Virus record (IMG/VR): IMGVR_UViG_3300005563_000029
Coordinates: 62,001 to 126,000 of that record
DNA from: a virus
Length of the DNA: 64,000 nucleotides
Direction: 5' to 3' (one strand)
Shown here: positions 22,388 through 30,611 of the stretch, piece by piece
Position numbering within the stretch: position 1 is the stretch's first letter
How the letters are laid out: each line of letters begins with the position of its first letter
The notes under the pieces: generated by a model
Databases searched by the model: none
What the model saw: only the letters and a program-made list of their open reading frames with translations
Told to the model about the DNA's origin: nothing
Position numbers and translations under genes: made by a program

Positions 22388-22805
22388 GTGCCGTTCCCGA
22401 GCCCCCAACAGGTCCGACGACAACGGCAACCGCACGGAACGTGGCACATTCCCACGGCGCCGGCTTTGCCTCTTCATAGTTCTCACTGGTCATGCATTCG
22501 GTGCACTCGATCAAGTCGTAACCGACCACAGGCCGGTGCAGCTCCAAAACTGCAACGCCAACCAAGTTCCCGGCCTCAGCAAGAACAGCACGCACAGCCC
22601 GCCACCGGCCCGTAGCCGCCTCGATCGCCCCGGCAAGACGTGCCGCAAGCTCCCGGGCCTCGATCGCGGCCAGCAGCCGTTGCTGGGCGCGTTCAGCCCC
22701 CGTCGGGAAGAGATTCAGCCGCGGGAGTACCAGCTGCGGCGGCAGCACCAGATCGAACGGCTTGATCCCCGTCGAGATAACCGGTTCCGGCGTGTCCTCG
22801 GTCAT
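22380..22805 (-). CDS. Hypothetical protein
   Basis: 141 aa. Central Ala/Leu/Arg helix (RLLAAIEARELAARLAGAIE) between beta segments; CTECMT near the end. Coupled by 4-8 base overlaps. Confidence 0.5.
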   Translation of the reverse strand: MTEDTPEPVISTGIKPFDLVLPPQLVLPRLNLFPTGAERAQQRLLAAIEARELAARLAGAIEAATGRWRAVRAVLAEAGNLVGVAVLELHRPVVGYDLIECTECMTSENYEEAKPAPWECATFRAVAVVVGPVGGSGTAHD

Positions 22806-23110
22806 TGATCACCGCCCAAAGCACGCCGCTTCATTCGCTGCTCCCGCAGTTCAGCACCAACCACCGCCATGTCCAGCTCGACCGGCTCCGTAGATGCCGT
22901 CGTGATCTGTCGGTGTGCGACCCTGGCGCTGTGCGCGCCGTCAGCCAGTGCCAAGTGGTACGCGCGGTTCACCATGACGATGCTGTCGAAGTGCACGAAG
23001 TGCGTCCACGGAGGACCCTCAACAAGCCTGTAGATAACTGCCTCGCCTTCGAATCGGACCTTGTCGTCGTCGGATTCGTACTCCAGCAGGTAGTCGTCGC
23101 GGATGCTCAT
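22802..23110 (-). CDS. Hypothetical protein
   Basis: 102 aa; begins MSIRDDYLLEYESDDDKVRF, beta-rich with a helical basic tail. Four-base overlaps with both neighbours. No recognised family. Confidence 0.5.
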   Translation of the reverse strand: MSIRDDYLLEYESDDDKVRFEGEAVIYRLVEGPPWTHFVHFDSIVMVNRAYHLALADGAHSARVAHRQITTASTEPVELDMAVVGAELREQRMKRRALGGDQ

Positions 23111-23490
23111 AGCTCACTCCGCAGCCGCTCCACCCGCTGTCGGCTCCAGCAGCGATGCCGCTGTGTCAACTCCTCAACCGCTGCGCGAAGCGATCCAGAC
23201 TCCGCATCCAGGCTCGCAGCCAGCAGGCGCACCCAGTCAACGGTGACCCACTGTGCATGCAGGTGCATGCAGCCGGTCACGCTCTTCTCTCGCGGCGGAC
23301 AACCCACCTCGACCAGTGGGTACGAGTACCGACCCACGAGCAGATCGCAGTTCACATGCTCGGCCATGTCGTTGAACCGGCCCGGGTCGCCGGCGCGCTC
23401 GACAGCCTCGGCGGCGGTGTTCCAGCCTTCCCCGTCAACAACGATCGCCGGATCATGAGATACGCACAGGACGTGGTAGGTGCTGCTCAC
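23107..23490 (-). CDS. Hypothetical protein
   Basis: 127 aa from GTG. Starts STYHVLCVSHDPAIVVDGEG, a motif recurring in short phage proteins; two further Cys and several His in the middle (CMHLHAQWV). Unknown role. Confidence 0.5.
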   Translation of the reverse strand: MSSTYHVLCVSHDPAIVVDGEGWNTAAEAVERAGDPGRFNDMAEHVNCDLLVGRYSYPLVEVGCPPREKSVTGCMHLHAQWVTVDWVRLLAASLDAESGSLRAAVEELTQRHRCWSRQRVERLRSEL

Positions 23491-23690
23491 CCCTCGGCTC
23501 CCTTTGTGTCCTGCACAGCCTGGATCTCCACTCGCACCTGCTGAATGCCGCCGCCGAACGAGATGCGGACCTTCGGAACCGAGTTGCCGTTGGCGCCATC
23601 ATCACGCGCTGCGGTCAGAACCTCCTCGAGCTCGGCCAGCGTCATGACCTTGCCGGAGGCCTCATAGGCCAGGGTCTTCTTCCCGCGCAT
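23487..23690 (-). CDS. Hypothetical small protein
   Basis: 67 aa; ATG at 23690 next to the previous stop. Has MTLAELEEVLTAARDDGANG and a beta end (VPKVRISFGGGIQQVRVEI). Same layout as common phage proteins of unknown use. Confidence 0.5.
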   Translation of the reverse strand: MRGKKTLAYEASGKVMTLAELEEVLTAARDDGANGNSVPKVRISFGGGIQQVRVEIQAVQDTKGAEG

Positions 23691-23929
23691 CAGGACTCCT
23701 CGCTGCCGTACAGCTCGAACACGACCTTCACGGGCCCGTAGTTCCCGGCGACCTTCGTCCACGACTCCGGGTCGTGCCGGTCCGGATTCGTAAGCTGCGC
23801 CATCGTGAACCAGTTGCACGCCGCGCCCATGTGGGTGGCGTCGCGCCACCACTGCTGGCCGTCTTCGCACTCAACGATCGTTCCTTCGCCCGGCTCGGGG
23901 TCCGCGGAGGTCAGCCACTGCTCAGCCAT
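23690..23929 (-). CDS. Hypothetical protein
   Basis: 79 aa; ATG at 23929. Trp-rich (GTIVECEDGQQWWRDATH) with a beta-rich end (GPVKVVFELYG). Overlaps the upstream gene by 8 bases. Confidence 0.5.
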   Translation of the reverse strand: MAEQWLTSADPEPGEGTIVECEDGQQWWRDATHMGAACNWFTMAQLTNPDRHDPESWTKVAGNYGPVKVVFELYGSEES

Positions 23930-24074
23930 CCAGCGCCTCCAGTGCTTCGTGCACTGCCACCAGCTGATCGGATGGGTCTGCGCCATCAATCTCACAGTCT
24001 GAAATGGCGCGCTGAACAAGCTGCTGCAGCAGCCGGAACCCGGGCCCGTCGACCTCGAGCGTTGTTCGGATCAC
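23922..24074 (-). CDS. Small hypothetical protein, N-terminus possibly frameshifted
   Basis: 50 aa from GTG at 24074: VIRTTLEVDGPGFRLLQQLV, acidic end. An ATG at 24102 that overlaps the upstream stop in the usual way opens another frame (MEHKTIIRVSDP) leading straight to this point. The two frames may be one gene of about 60 codons with a 1-base slip near 24066. Confidence 0.5.
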   Translation of the reverse strand: MIRTTLEVDGPGFRLLQQLVQRAISDCEIDGADPSDQLVAVHEALEALDG

Positions 24075-24101
24075 TTACCCGAATGATCGTCTTGTGTTCC
24101 A

Positions 24102-24428
24102 TCACGGCCGGGCGCCCGCCTTGCTCGGCCACGTGTTGCCATCCTCGTCGCCGTGGTCTCCGAGGTGTCCGCGCTCAAGCTCGCAGAACTCGCTGTCGTC
24201 GTCCTCGTAGCCACACACGACAAGCACGTCATGCCGCCGGAACGCCTCAACGATCGCCAGGTCGTCCTTGAACTCATCCAGCGACTCGTCCTCCGTGTCC
24301 CAGTCGCCGTCCTGAAGCACACCAATCAGCTTGTCGCAGACGAGCAGCTTCAGCTCGTCGCTCGCTCCGTGATCAATCAGCGCCTGAGCGATGGGGTCGA
24401 AGATGCCGTTCGCGCTAGACCAGCCCAT
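24102..24428 (-). CDS. Hypothetical acidic protein
   Basis: 108 aa. Acidic (DTEDESLDEFKDDLAIVEAF), with CGYEDDDSEFCELERGHLGDH, the latter like the C..C..GH module of many small actinophage zinc proteins. Function unknown. Confidence 0.5.
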   Translation of the reverse strand: MGWSSANGIFDPIAQALIDHGASDELKLLVCDKLIGVLQDGDWDTEDESLDEFKDDLAIVEAFRRHDVLVVCGYEDDDSEFCELERGHLGDHGDEDGNTWPSKAGARP

Positions 24429-24437
24429 GACGTTCTC

Positions 24438-24731
24438 CTACTGCTTCGGGCACGTCGGGTCCGGCTGCGCAGTCATCGCCGCGTAGGAGCCGTCCTGGTG
24501 GAACGCCACGAACACCCGGAAGCCGTGATGGTCGCACTTCTCCGACCAGTTGCTGAACCCGTCGGCGTTGTCGTACAGCTCGACCGGCGACCTGTCTCGC
24601 GTCGAGGTCGGGGCGTCGCGGAACTGTTCCTGCTGCTTCTGCGAACAACCCGAGACGCCGATGACGAACAGCACCGCCGCGACTGCGGCAAGCACGAGAA
24701 TGGCGGTGCGGCGGCTGATGGTGACAGTCAT
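24438..24731 (-). CDS. Putative lipoprotein
   Basis: 97 aa. Basic start, hydrophobic core (AILVLAAVAAVLFVIG) and lipobox GVSGC with the lipidation Cys at residue 29, followed by a polar linker and a small domain with two more Cys (CDHHGF, CPK). It should be anchored outside the cell membrane. Phage lipoproteins often block superinfecting phages, but nothing here proves that. Confidence 0.7.
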   Translation of the reverse strand: MTVTISRRTAILVLAAVAAVLFVIGVSGCSQKQQEQFRDAPTSTRDRSPVELYDNADGFSNWSEKCDHHGFRVFVAFHQDGSYAAMTAQPDPTCPKQ

Positions 24732-24913
24732 TGTGAGCTTCCTTCATGGTTGGTGTTGGTCGTGAGGGTGCGCTCCAGCGCGCTGTTGAGCAAGTCGATC
24801 TCTCTGCGCAGCTCTGCTGCGGCGTCCCGGATGTCGGCCTTGCTGAACCTGCCGGGGAACTTCAGCATGAAGTCGATCTCCCGCATGCGGACGGGGCTGA
24901 TCCGGTCAGGCAT
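24728..24913 (-). CDS. Hypothetical helical protein
   Basis: 61 aa; ATG at 24913. Helical, charged (FSKADIRDAAAELRREIDLL), possibly coiled coil. Four-base overlap with the lipoprotein gene downstream. Confidence 0.5.
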   Translation of the reverse strand: MPDRISPVRMREIDFMLKFPGRFSKADIRDAAAELRREIDLLNSALERTLTTNTNHEGSSQ

Positions 24914-25289
24914 CGCTCGCCAGTGACCGCAGCCGCTTGTACTCGGCATTACCGGCCGCGCGGGCCGCGGCCAGGGCATCCGTCAGCGTCCTCACTGGCA
25001 CGTCGTGACCGTCGGAGGCGTGCGCGAGGTCGAGCAGGAACTTCTCCAGCACCAGGTACGCAGCCGAGCGGCACAGCAACGGCTCCATCTGCCGGCGCTG
25101 CTCGGCCACCAGGTTCTGAGCGCGCTGAAGCTCGGCTTCCTTCGCCTGGATGCGTTCGTCGGCGGCTCTCGCGTGCTGCACGCCGTACTTCGCCCCGATC
25201 GTCTGGGCCTCGGCGGTGATGTACTGCTTGAGGTTCGCCGCGGTCTTCTCCACGCTGCGGGCGAGTTCCTGAACATCAACTTCAGGCAT
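24906..25289 (-). CDS. Hypothetical coiled-coil protein
   Basis: 127 aa. Nearly all helical with heptads (RIQAKEAELQRAQNLVAEQR). Uncharacterised. Overlaps neighbours by 8 bases on each side. Confidence 0.5.
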   Translation of the reverse strand: MPEVDVQELARSVEKTAANLKQYITAEAQTIGAKYGVQHARAADERIQAKEAELQRAQNLVAEQRRQMEPLLCRSAAYLVLEKFLLDLAHASDGHDVPVRTLTDALAAARAAGNAEYKRLRSLASDA

Positions 25290-25593
25290 CCTCGGGCTCC
25301 TGCTCGATGATGGCGGCGCACAGCCGCTTCACCCCGTCTTCAAGGTGGAAGGCCTCATAGCGCCACCCCTGACGCCGATCCAGCACGGCAATCAGGTCGC
25401 GAACGGGCACTACGTGCTCGCGAAGCATGGACTCCCGGCCTTGGAGTCGTTCTGCCTCAGCCAGCAGCTCGCTGACCATGCATGCCGGGCAGTGGTCATC
25501 GCAGGCCCCGAGCACAACAAGGTGCTGGAAGTCGGTTCGCCGGGCGATCGTGCGGATCTCTGCTAGCCGCGCGTCCGTCATCGCCTCAGTCAT
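25282..25593 (-). CDS. Hypothetical protein
   Basis: 103 aa. Helical; CDDHCPACMVSEL suggests a zinc or Fe-S site. ATG overlaps the upstream stop (ATGA). Confidence 0.5.
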   Translation of the reverse strand: MTEAMTDARLAEIRTIARRTDFQHLVVLGACDDHCPACMVSELLAEAERLQGRESMLREHVVPVRDLIAVLDRRQGWRYEAFHLEDGVKRLCAAIIEQEPEDA

Positions 25594-25706
25594 CGCCGTT
25601 TCCCGCCGTCGTAGGCGGTAGTAACCGCGAACACCACAACGACGATCAAGGCGACCGCAACGATCACGATCAAGATGGCGTTTGCCAACAGGTCGCTCAC
25701 TGCCAT
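25590..25706 (-). CDS. Tiny single-pass membrane protein
   Basis: 38 aa. MAVSDLLANAILIVIVAVAL and following Val-rich residues form one membrane helix, ending in YDGGKRR. Its stop overlaps the next gene's ATG, and its start lies in the end of the upstream gene, consistent with real coupling. Confidence 0.5.
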   Translation of the reverse strand: MAVSDLLANAILIVIVAVALIVVVVFAVTTAYDGGKRR

Positions 25707-26002
25707 TCCCCTTCCAGCGCCTCGGCGACCGTGAGCCGCCCGTCGGCCCCCACGTTGAACGTGCCGTCGCCGGCGAACAGGGACTTGATGTCCGCGAGCG
25801 GCAGCTGGTCAGGCCTTATCCAGCAGCTGCACAGGTCGGCGGCGCTGCACATCTCGCCGCAGGCCTCGCAGCGCCACGGCGGGCACTGGCCGCAGTGTTC
25901 GGCGGGGGTCGGGTCGGGCGTGGCCCCGTCTGGTGTCGGCGTGATGGCGCCGCAGCCGAGGCAGATGCCGGGCTGGGGTGTCTCGTTCTCGCTCGCGATC
26001 AC
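25697..26002 (-). CDS. Hypothetical zinc-ribbon protein
   Basis: 101 aa from GTG at 26002. Four Cys pairs (CLGCGAI, CGQCPPWRCEACGEMC) in the first 60 residues indicate a double zinc ribbon; the C-terminus is a short helical part. Function unknown. Confidence 0.55.
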   Translation of the reverse strand: MIASENETPQPGICLGCGAITPTPDGATPDPTPAEHCGQCPPWRCEACGEMCSAADLCSCWIRPDQLPLADIKSLFAGDGTFNVGADGRLTVAEALEGEWQ

Positions 26003-26235
26003 TGGGCCACCTCCAGCTGCTCCCGCGCGGCCACCAGCACCAGGTACCGCCCATGCCGCTCCTCGGCCGGCAGCCCCGCGTTGCGCAGGTCCGCGCACGC
26101 AAGCGCCCACTGCGCGTCGGTCATGCCGGTCTGGTACAGGTCGAGTAGGGCCTCGTAGGCCTCCTGCTCGGTGAGCGCGGACTTGGGCGCGAGCCAGTTC
26201 TGGTCCTCGATCGTGTAGACCTTGCGCACGCTCAT
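25999..26235 (-). CDS. Hypothetical protein
   Basis: 78 aa. Begins MSVRKVYTIEDQNWL; helical (EQEAYEALLDLYQTG). Four-base overlaps on both sides. Confidence 0.5.
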   Translation of the reverse strand: MSVRKVYTIEDQNWLAPKSALTEQEAYEALLDLYQTGMTDAQWALACADLRNAGLPAEERHGRYLVLVAAREQLEVAQ

Positions 26236-26576
26236 CGCGGTTCACCGTCCCGCCCGTCTCGCGCGGCCAGGTCGGCAGCGGCAACGCGGAACCAGTCCTT
26301 TGCGGCAGCCTCGCGGTCCTCAAAGCCGACCGTGGCTAGCGCACCGTTCATTGCGGCGCTGTGGCTGTGCCAGCCCGCTGCGAACGCGTGGCGCAGCGTC
26401 CGAGGTGAGTCGTCCCGCGCCTGCTCGACCCGCCCCAGCCGCTTCAGCTCGGCCAGGACGATGCGCAGGTGCACCGCGTCGGCGGAAGTAAAAACGTCGG
26501 GCGCACACTTCAGCAGCATCGTTAGCGCCTCGACAGCCGCCTCGATGCTGGCGCGGTCGCTGTCGGGGGCGGTCAC
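26232..26576 (-). CDS. Hypothetical protein
   Basis: 114 aa from GTG at 26576. Helical, Ala/Arg-rich, with GFEDREAAAKDWFRVAAADL. The segment HAFAAGWHSHSA resembles short phage proteins with GW-H motifs. Role unknown. Confidence 0.5.
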   Translation of the reverse strand: MTAPDSDRASIEAAVEALTMLLKCAPDVFTSADAVHLRIVLAELKRLGRVEQARDDSPRTLRHAFAAGWHSHSAAMNGALATVGFEDREAAAKDWFRVAAADLAARDGRDGEPR

Positions 26577-26869
26577 GGGGTGGACTCCCTTTCGATCATC
26601 TTGGCCGACCACTGGGTCGGGTGGAACTGCGACACCTCGATCGCGTCCACAATGCGCTGGCGGTCTCGGGTCTTCGCGCCAGGCCTGCTGTTCAACGCCT
26701 CCATCAGGCCGGTACTCAGCGTCATCACTCGATCCTTCTGGCGGTCGATCGCCTCCACCACCCCGGCCTGCATCGCCTCCACAGTCACCCCGACCCAGTC
26801 CGGGTGAGCGGCCAGCGTCGAATGAACGATGGCGGCCCACTCTTGCGTCGTCATCTCCCGGGCGGTCAC
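26573..26869 (-). CDS. Hypothetical protein
   Basis: 98 aa from GTG. Helical with TTQEWAAIVHSTLAAHPDWV. No motif of note. Coupled to both neighbours. Confidence 0.5.
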   Translation of the reverse strand: MTAREMTTQEWAAIVHSTLAAHPDWVGVTVEAMQAGVVEAIDRQKDRVMTLSTGLMEALNSRPGAKTRDRQRIVDAIEVSQFHPTQWSAKMIERESTP

Positions 26870-27111
26870 GAGGTGGCTCCGTCGTCCAGCGTCGACAGCG
26901 CAGCCCGCGTGAAGCAGTCCTTCGCCTCCAGCAGCTTACGTAGGCCGACGGTCACCTCCGGGCCGCTCAACGTCTCGGCCATGGTGTGCGCCAGCGCCTT
27001 GCAGACGATGCCGATCTGCGCGTGCTCTCGCGGCAGGAAGTCGTACTCGATGTCATAGTCGAAAAACCGCAGGATCTCGGCGGTCGCGGGATGGATCGGG
27101 CGGTCGGTCAT
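26866..27111 (-). CDS. Hypothetical protein
   Basis: 81 aa. RFFDYDIEYDFLPREHAQIG followed by helices; it has the look of a short accessory protein with no catalytic residues evident. Confidence 0.5.
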   Translation of the reverse strand: MTDRPIHPATAEILRFFDYDIEYDFLPREHAQIGIVCKALAHTMAETLSGPEVTVGLRKLLEAKDCFTRAALSTLDDGATS

Positions 27112-27126
27112 GATCTGTCTCCTTCG

Positions 27127-27396
27127 TCAGTTCTCGGTCTTGGTCTCGGCCGGCGCGCTCGCGCGACGGCGTAGGACGTCCAGTAGCTCGTCCGGCGCGA
27201 CGATGGCGGCAGCCACGAGCAGCTCGGCCCGCTCGGCGCTGGTCAGCGGCTTCACCGGCGGCGCCGCAGCATCCTTGGCACGGCGCTTAGCGTCCCGCTC
27301 ACGCTCCTCACGCTGCCGGGCCTCAGCCTCGACGCGGCGCTGGTTGTGCAGCTTGGCGGCGGCACCAGAGCCCTGCGGCCCGCTGTAGCGGCTCAC
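27127..27396 (-). CDS. Hypothetical basic coiled-coil protein
   Basis: 89 aa from GTG at 27396. Long charged helix (RRVEAEARQREERERDAKRR) then a hydrophobic helix (ERAELLVAAAIVAPDELL). May bind nucleic acid; no family assigned. Confidence 0.5.
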   Translation of the reverse strand: MSRYSGPQGSGAAAKLHNQRRVEAEARQREERERDAKRRAKDAAAPPVKPLTSAERAELLVAAAIVAPDELLDVLRRRASAPAETKTEN

Positions 27397-28016
27397 GTCT
27401 CCGGCCCCTCGCCGCGGATGACCCGCATGCCGCCCTGCCCCGCGCGGTTGCCGATGCGGTACGTGGCGGTCACGTCCAGCCCGGGAAGCCCGCCGTCGTA
27501 GTCGGTGCTGTACGAGATCGAACCGTCCCAGGAGTCGCCGACTTCGACATGGTCTGCCATGTCCCGCAGGACCGCGGCGGTCTGCTGCTCGGTCATGCGG
27601 ACCGGCGCCGGACCGGTGGGCGTTTCCTGCTCCTCCGGCCAGATGCCCGGCCACCGGTACTCCGCGTCGATCTGCACCACCCGGCCGTCCTGCACGATGA
27701 ACCTGGACGGCGGCTCACCGAAGCCCGATTCCCACCGCGCCTCGATGAAGCCGGCGAACTCGTGGTCGCCGAACTGGTCGACCACGGCCTGGATCTCGTC
27801 CACCAGGTTGTGGCCGGAGTATTCGATATCCAGCGGGACAACCGCGTCGGCGGTCGTGCGCACCGTGACGGTCTCACCGTCCTCCGACTCGACCTGCCGC
27901 TCCACGATGCGGAACCGGATGTCCTTGAAGTTCTCGGGGTAGGCGTCGCGGATCTGTTTGCGGGTCAGCGGCGGCGTGATGGTGATGGCGCCGGTGAAGT
28001 GGTTGCTGTAGCCCAT
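27393..28016 (-). CDS. DUF6205-like protein, long form
   Basis: 207 aa. Starts MGYSNHFTGAITITPPLTRK and has YSGHNLVDEIQAVVDQFG, FAGFIEARWESG and a strand ending EYRWP, the DUF6205 pattern. Residues about 135-207 add a second beta domain. One of four related copies in the window (3557, 29908, 33028). Confidence 0.65.
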   Translation of the reverse strand: MGYSNHFTGAITITPPLTRKQIRDAYPENFKDIRFRIVERQVESEDGETVTVRTTADAVVPLDIEYSGHNLVDEIQAVVDQFGDHEFAGFIEARWESGFGEPPSRFIVQDGRVVQIDAEYRWPGIWPEEQETPTGPAPVRMTEQQTAAVLRDMADHVEVGDSWDGSISYSTDYDGGLPGLDVTATYRIGNRAGQGGMRVIRGEGPET

Positions 28017-28017
28017 C

Positions 28018-28233
28018 TCAGGACTCCTTGGTCTGGGTGGTGACCGGCGTGCACCGCGGGCATTCGCCACGCACGTCCGGCAGCGGCTGGCCGTAGACCG
28101 CGGCCAGGACTTCGTCTTCGGTGACATCGCCGATCGGCTCATCGCAGCCGTTACAGACGCGCTGCGTGGTGTAGCGGGTGGAGGTCGTGCCGTCGTCGCG
28201 GACAACCTGGCGGGGCGGGGTCGTGGTGCGCAT
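28018..28233 (-). CDS. Hypothetical zinc-ribbon protein
   Basis: 71 aa. CNGCDEPIGDVTEDEV and CPRCTPVTT form a two-knuckle zinc ribbon. Otherwise unremarkable; same type as many small phage zinc proteins. Confidence 0.55.
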   Translation of the reverse strand: MRTTTPPRQVVRDDGTTSTRYTTQRVCNGCDEPIGDVTEDEVLAAVYGQPLPDVRGECPRCTPVTTQTKES

Positions 28234-28655
28234 CAGCCAAACTCCAAGTTCGTGTTCTCTCGCGCGCACGTCTCCATGCAGGTCGCGAGCAGAAGCCCGT
28301 TGGTCAGGTCGTAGTCGAAGGTCGGATCGTCGGCATCCCAGGTGACGAGGATCTCCCGCAGTCTCGGCACCACCAGCGCGCATTCCTCGGGCGTCATCTC
28401 GCCGTCGCAGTCCGAATGGTTCAGCAGCGGTTTCAGATCGGTCGTGGCCTCGTCCCAACTTCGGGTTCCGGGTGCTTGGTAGCTGTCGTGAAGGCTCCAG
28501 TCAAGCTTGCTGTAGCCCTGCATCTCGTCGAGGTCTAGCCCTTCGGCAGCGGCCAGGCGGCTACGGAACAAGCCAAAACCGGGGTAGTCCCACTGTGGGC
28601 AGCAGGCGGGGCGTGGCTGCTCAGGCTCTACGCCGTGGCGGAAGCTAACGCCCAT
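28233..28655 (-). CDS. Hypothetical protein
   Basis: 140 aa; ATG at 28655 joined to the previous stop as TAATG. Begins MGVSFRHGVEPEQPRP; mostly helical with LLNHSDCDGEMTPEEC. Resembles a family of short Streptomyces and phage proteins of unknown role. Confidence 0.55.
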   Translation of the reverse strand: MGVSFRHGVEPEQPRPACCPQWDYPGFGLFRSRLAAAEGLDLDEMQGYSKLDWSLHDSYQAPGTRSWDEATTDLKPLLNHSDCDGEMTPEECALVVPRLREILVTWDADDPTFDYDLTNGLLLATCMETCARENTNLEFG

Positions 28656-29047
28656 TAGAAGCGCCACCACCCGTCGTGGCCTTCGGGCACTGCCGGATAC
28701 TCCGCCAGCATCGGCTTCAGCAGCGCCAGCAGCCGCGCGTTCTCCTCCGGGTCCTGGCCGGCAGCCCAGAAGTTGGTGCCGTCCCAGCGGGCGAAAGGCC
28801 GACCGCCGTAACGGCCGTCATCGTGCTGCTCAAGGAACTGCATCGCGTCCTTCGGGGTCGGACGCTGAATGTCCCACAGCTCGCCAGCGACAGCGCCGGT
28901 CACGCCGTTCTTGCGACGGAACCACACGGCCCGCACCGACGCGTGGGCGTACTCGCCGTTGCGGCCGCCCTCGACGTTGACGTGCAGGCTGGACAGGTCC
29001 ACGGCGTAGGGCCGGTGGGAGAGCACGAACTTGTCCTCGCGGTACAT
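28655..29047 (-). CDS. Hypothetical protein
   Basis: 130 aa. Beta-rich N-terminus (KFVLSHRPYAVDLSSLHVNV), then helical LARLLALLKPML-like region and Trp-rich end. Uncharacterised. Confidence 0.55.
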   Translation of the reverse strand: MYREDKFVLSHRPYAVDLSSLHVNVEGGRNGEYAHASVRAVWFRRKNGVTGAVAGELWDIQRPTPKDAMQFLEQHDDGRYGGRPFARWDGTNFWAAGQDPEENARLLALLKPMLAEYPAVPEGHDGWWRF

Positions 29048-29439
29048 CAAGCCTCCTTCGGCTTCTCGCCGGAACCGGGGCAGCGCGGCGAGAGTCCAGT
29101 CCAGTAGTCGGGCCGGCCGGTAGTGTGCGGGCCGATCGTGCCGTCCTTCAGGACACGCATCTCCCGCTCGCACACCGAACAGATGCCGCGACCGGCAGGT
29201 GTCTTCGCTGGCTCCGGCGGGCAGTCGCACCCGTCGCGCAGGAACTGGTAGTACCGCTCGCGGTAGGTTTCGTGGTCCACACGGCGGCAGGTAACGCCTC
29301 GCGATTCGGCGTCGCGCCGGTCCTTCTCAGTCCAGTAGAAGGCGTTCCACGCCTGCCGCTCGGTCTGAACGTCGGCGGTTGCGGTATGCAGGCCGAACGG
29401 GTGGCCGCACGCGCGGAAGAACAGCCAGGAGTCGGACAT
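29047..29439 (-). CDS. Hypothetical protein with C-terminal zinc module
   Basis: 130 aa. The N-terminus holds CGHPFGLH. The last 50 residues (CSVCEREMRVLKDGTIGPHT ... PRCPGSGEKPKEA) nearly repeat the whole protein at 33555-33716. The module is a zinc ribbon with CxxC, His and a last Cys. Role unknown. Confidence 0.6.
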   Translation of the reverse strand: MSDSWLFFRACGHPFGLHTATADVQTERQAWNAFYWTEKDRRDAESRGVTCRRVDHETYRERYYQFLRDGCDCPPEPAKTPAGRGICSVCEREMRVLKDGTIGPHTTGRPDYWTGLSPRCPGSGEKPKEA

Positions 29440-29633
29440 CAGTCGTTCTCCTTCACCAGCGCCTCGTCGAGCACCCGCGCCGCCTCGCTCAGCAGGTCCG
29501 CAGCCCGGTCCAGCTGGCCGGCGCGGGTCTGCCACTCCTCGTCCTGCGAGGTCAAGTCGTACTCGTTTGCGCGGTACCGAATCTCGATGGCCAGCAGGCC
29601 CAGCTTCTGTGCGGTCTTGTCGTTCAGCTTCAT
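29439..29633 (-). CDS. Hypothetical helical protein
   Basis: 64 aa. Two charged helices (QKLGLLAIEIRYRANEYD and GQLDRAADLLSEAARVLDE). One-base overlaps with both neighbours. Confidence 0.5.
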   Translation of the reverse strand: MKLNDKTAQKLGLLAIEIRYRANEYDLTSQDEEWQTRAGQLDRAADLLSEAARVLDEALVKEND

Positions 29634-29911
29634 CAGTTGCTCACCGCCTCGGTGAGCGCCCTACGCCCAGCATCGCTAATCACGCACCGTCCGTCCGGTA
29701 GCTCATCGAGCAGCCCGCGCCACTCAAGCGTCGTTGCGGCCCGCTCCAGCGACTTCCGACGCCGCAGCCACTCCCGGTGGGCGCGACTGCCCCAGTTGGC
29801 CGGCTCCACGGGAAGCAGTAACTTGACCGCATCGTGTCGTTCCATGGGCTCGGTGGCGTCGGCGTAGGCGCGCAAAACAGTCAGGTCGTTCGCGGAGGGG
29901 TCGTAGATCAT
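29633..29911 (-). CDS. Winged-helix-like protein
   Basis: 92 aa. Helical, with REWLRRRKSLERAATTLEWR then LLDELPDGRCVISDAGRRAL, which resembles the wing and last helix of phage winged-helix proteins. A similar C-terminal pattern (ITDAGRAAI) occurs at 31485-31763. DNA binding is inferred. Confidence 0.5.
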   Translation of the reverse strand: MIYDPSANDLTVLRAYADATEPMERHDAVKLLLPVEPANWGSRAHREWLRRRKSLERAATTLEWRGLLDELPDGRCVISDAGRRALTEAVSN

Positions 29912-30438
29912 GACCGCGCCCCCCTCGAGGCCAGCGCCGCCTTCACCGCAGCGTCCCGCCACGCCAGCAGCAGATCCGGCAGGTCCGTCTCGTCGGCCGG
30001 GCGCATCTCGGGCCGGTCGAAGTCGCCCGCGCACTGGTTCACGTAGGCGCCGCCGTCACCGACCGAGGCCAGGATGTCCATCAGCGTCTCCTCGGCCGGG
30101 TCGGTGTCCGGCTCGGACGGCCAGCCGAGGACCGCCTCGACACGCACGACATTCCGTCCGCGGACCAGGACCCGCTCGGCCAGGGTTCCCTGCGGACGGG
30201 CGTGGCGGATCTCAATGCATCCGTTGAAGTTGTGGGCGCCGTAGTGGTCAATGACCTTCTGGAGTTCGGTCTCCAGCCAGCCGTCGGTCCGGCCGCCGGG
30301 GGAGACGCGGATTCCAACGGCGTCGGAGCCGTCGAGCACCATCTCCAGCGCTGACAGCTTCGGGCCGTCCTGGATCTCAGACCACTCGATCGGCGGCGTG
30401 ATGCGGATCAAGTTCTTGTTCGGGTTGACCATGGTCAT
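29908..30438 (-). CDS. DUF6205-like protein
   Basis: 176 aa from ATG at 30438. KNLIRITPPIEWSEI, LQKVIDHYGAHNFNGCIEIR and a strand ending VLGWP follow the DUF6205 pattern. The C-terminal 60 residues, acidic then helical (LLLAWRDAAVKAALASRG), are a separate tail. Related to the copies at 3557, 27393 and 33028. Confidence 0.6.
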   Translation of the reverse strand: MTMVNPNKNLIRITPPIEWSEIQDGPKLSALEMVLDGSDAVGIRVSPGGRTDGWLETELQKVIDHYGAHNFNGCIEIRHARPQGTLAERVLVRGRNVVRVEAVLGWPSEPDTDPAEETLMDILASVGDGGAYVNQCAGDFDRPEMRPADETDLPDLLLAWRDAAVKAALASRGARS

Positions 30439-30611
30439 CAATCTGACTCCTCGTCATCCATCTCTACGCCCGCAGCCACCAGCGCGTCGTAGGCGTTACA
30501 CACGCGCTTCCATGCAACCTGCCTGGCCTTGGTCGGCCGGTCGCCCGGGATCGCAGCCCACGCCGCTTCGGTCTCGGCGTACTCAGCCTTCAGCTTCTCG
30601 ATGTCGTCCAT
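30438..30611 (-). CDS. Hypothetical helical protein
   Basis: 57 aa. IEKLKAEYAETEAAWAAIPG and RQVAWKRVCNAYDALVAAG, two helices, acidic tail. One-base overlaps with its neighbours. Confidence 0.5.
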   Translation of the reverse strand: MDDIEKLKAEYAETEAAWAAIPGDRPTKARQVAWKRVCNAYDALVAAGVEMDDEESD

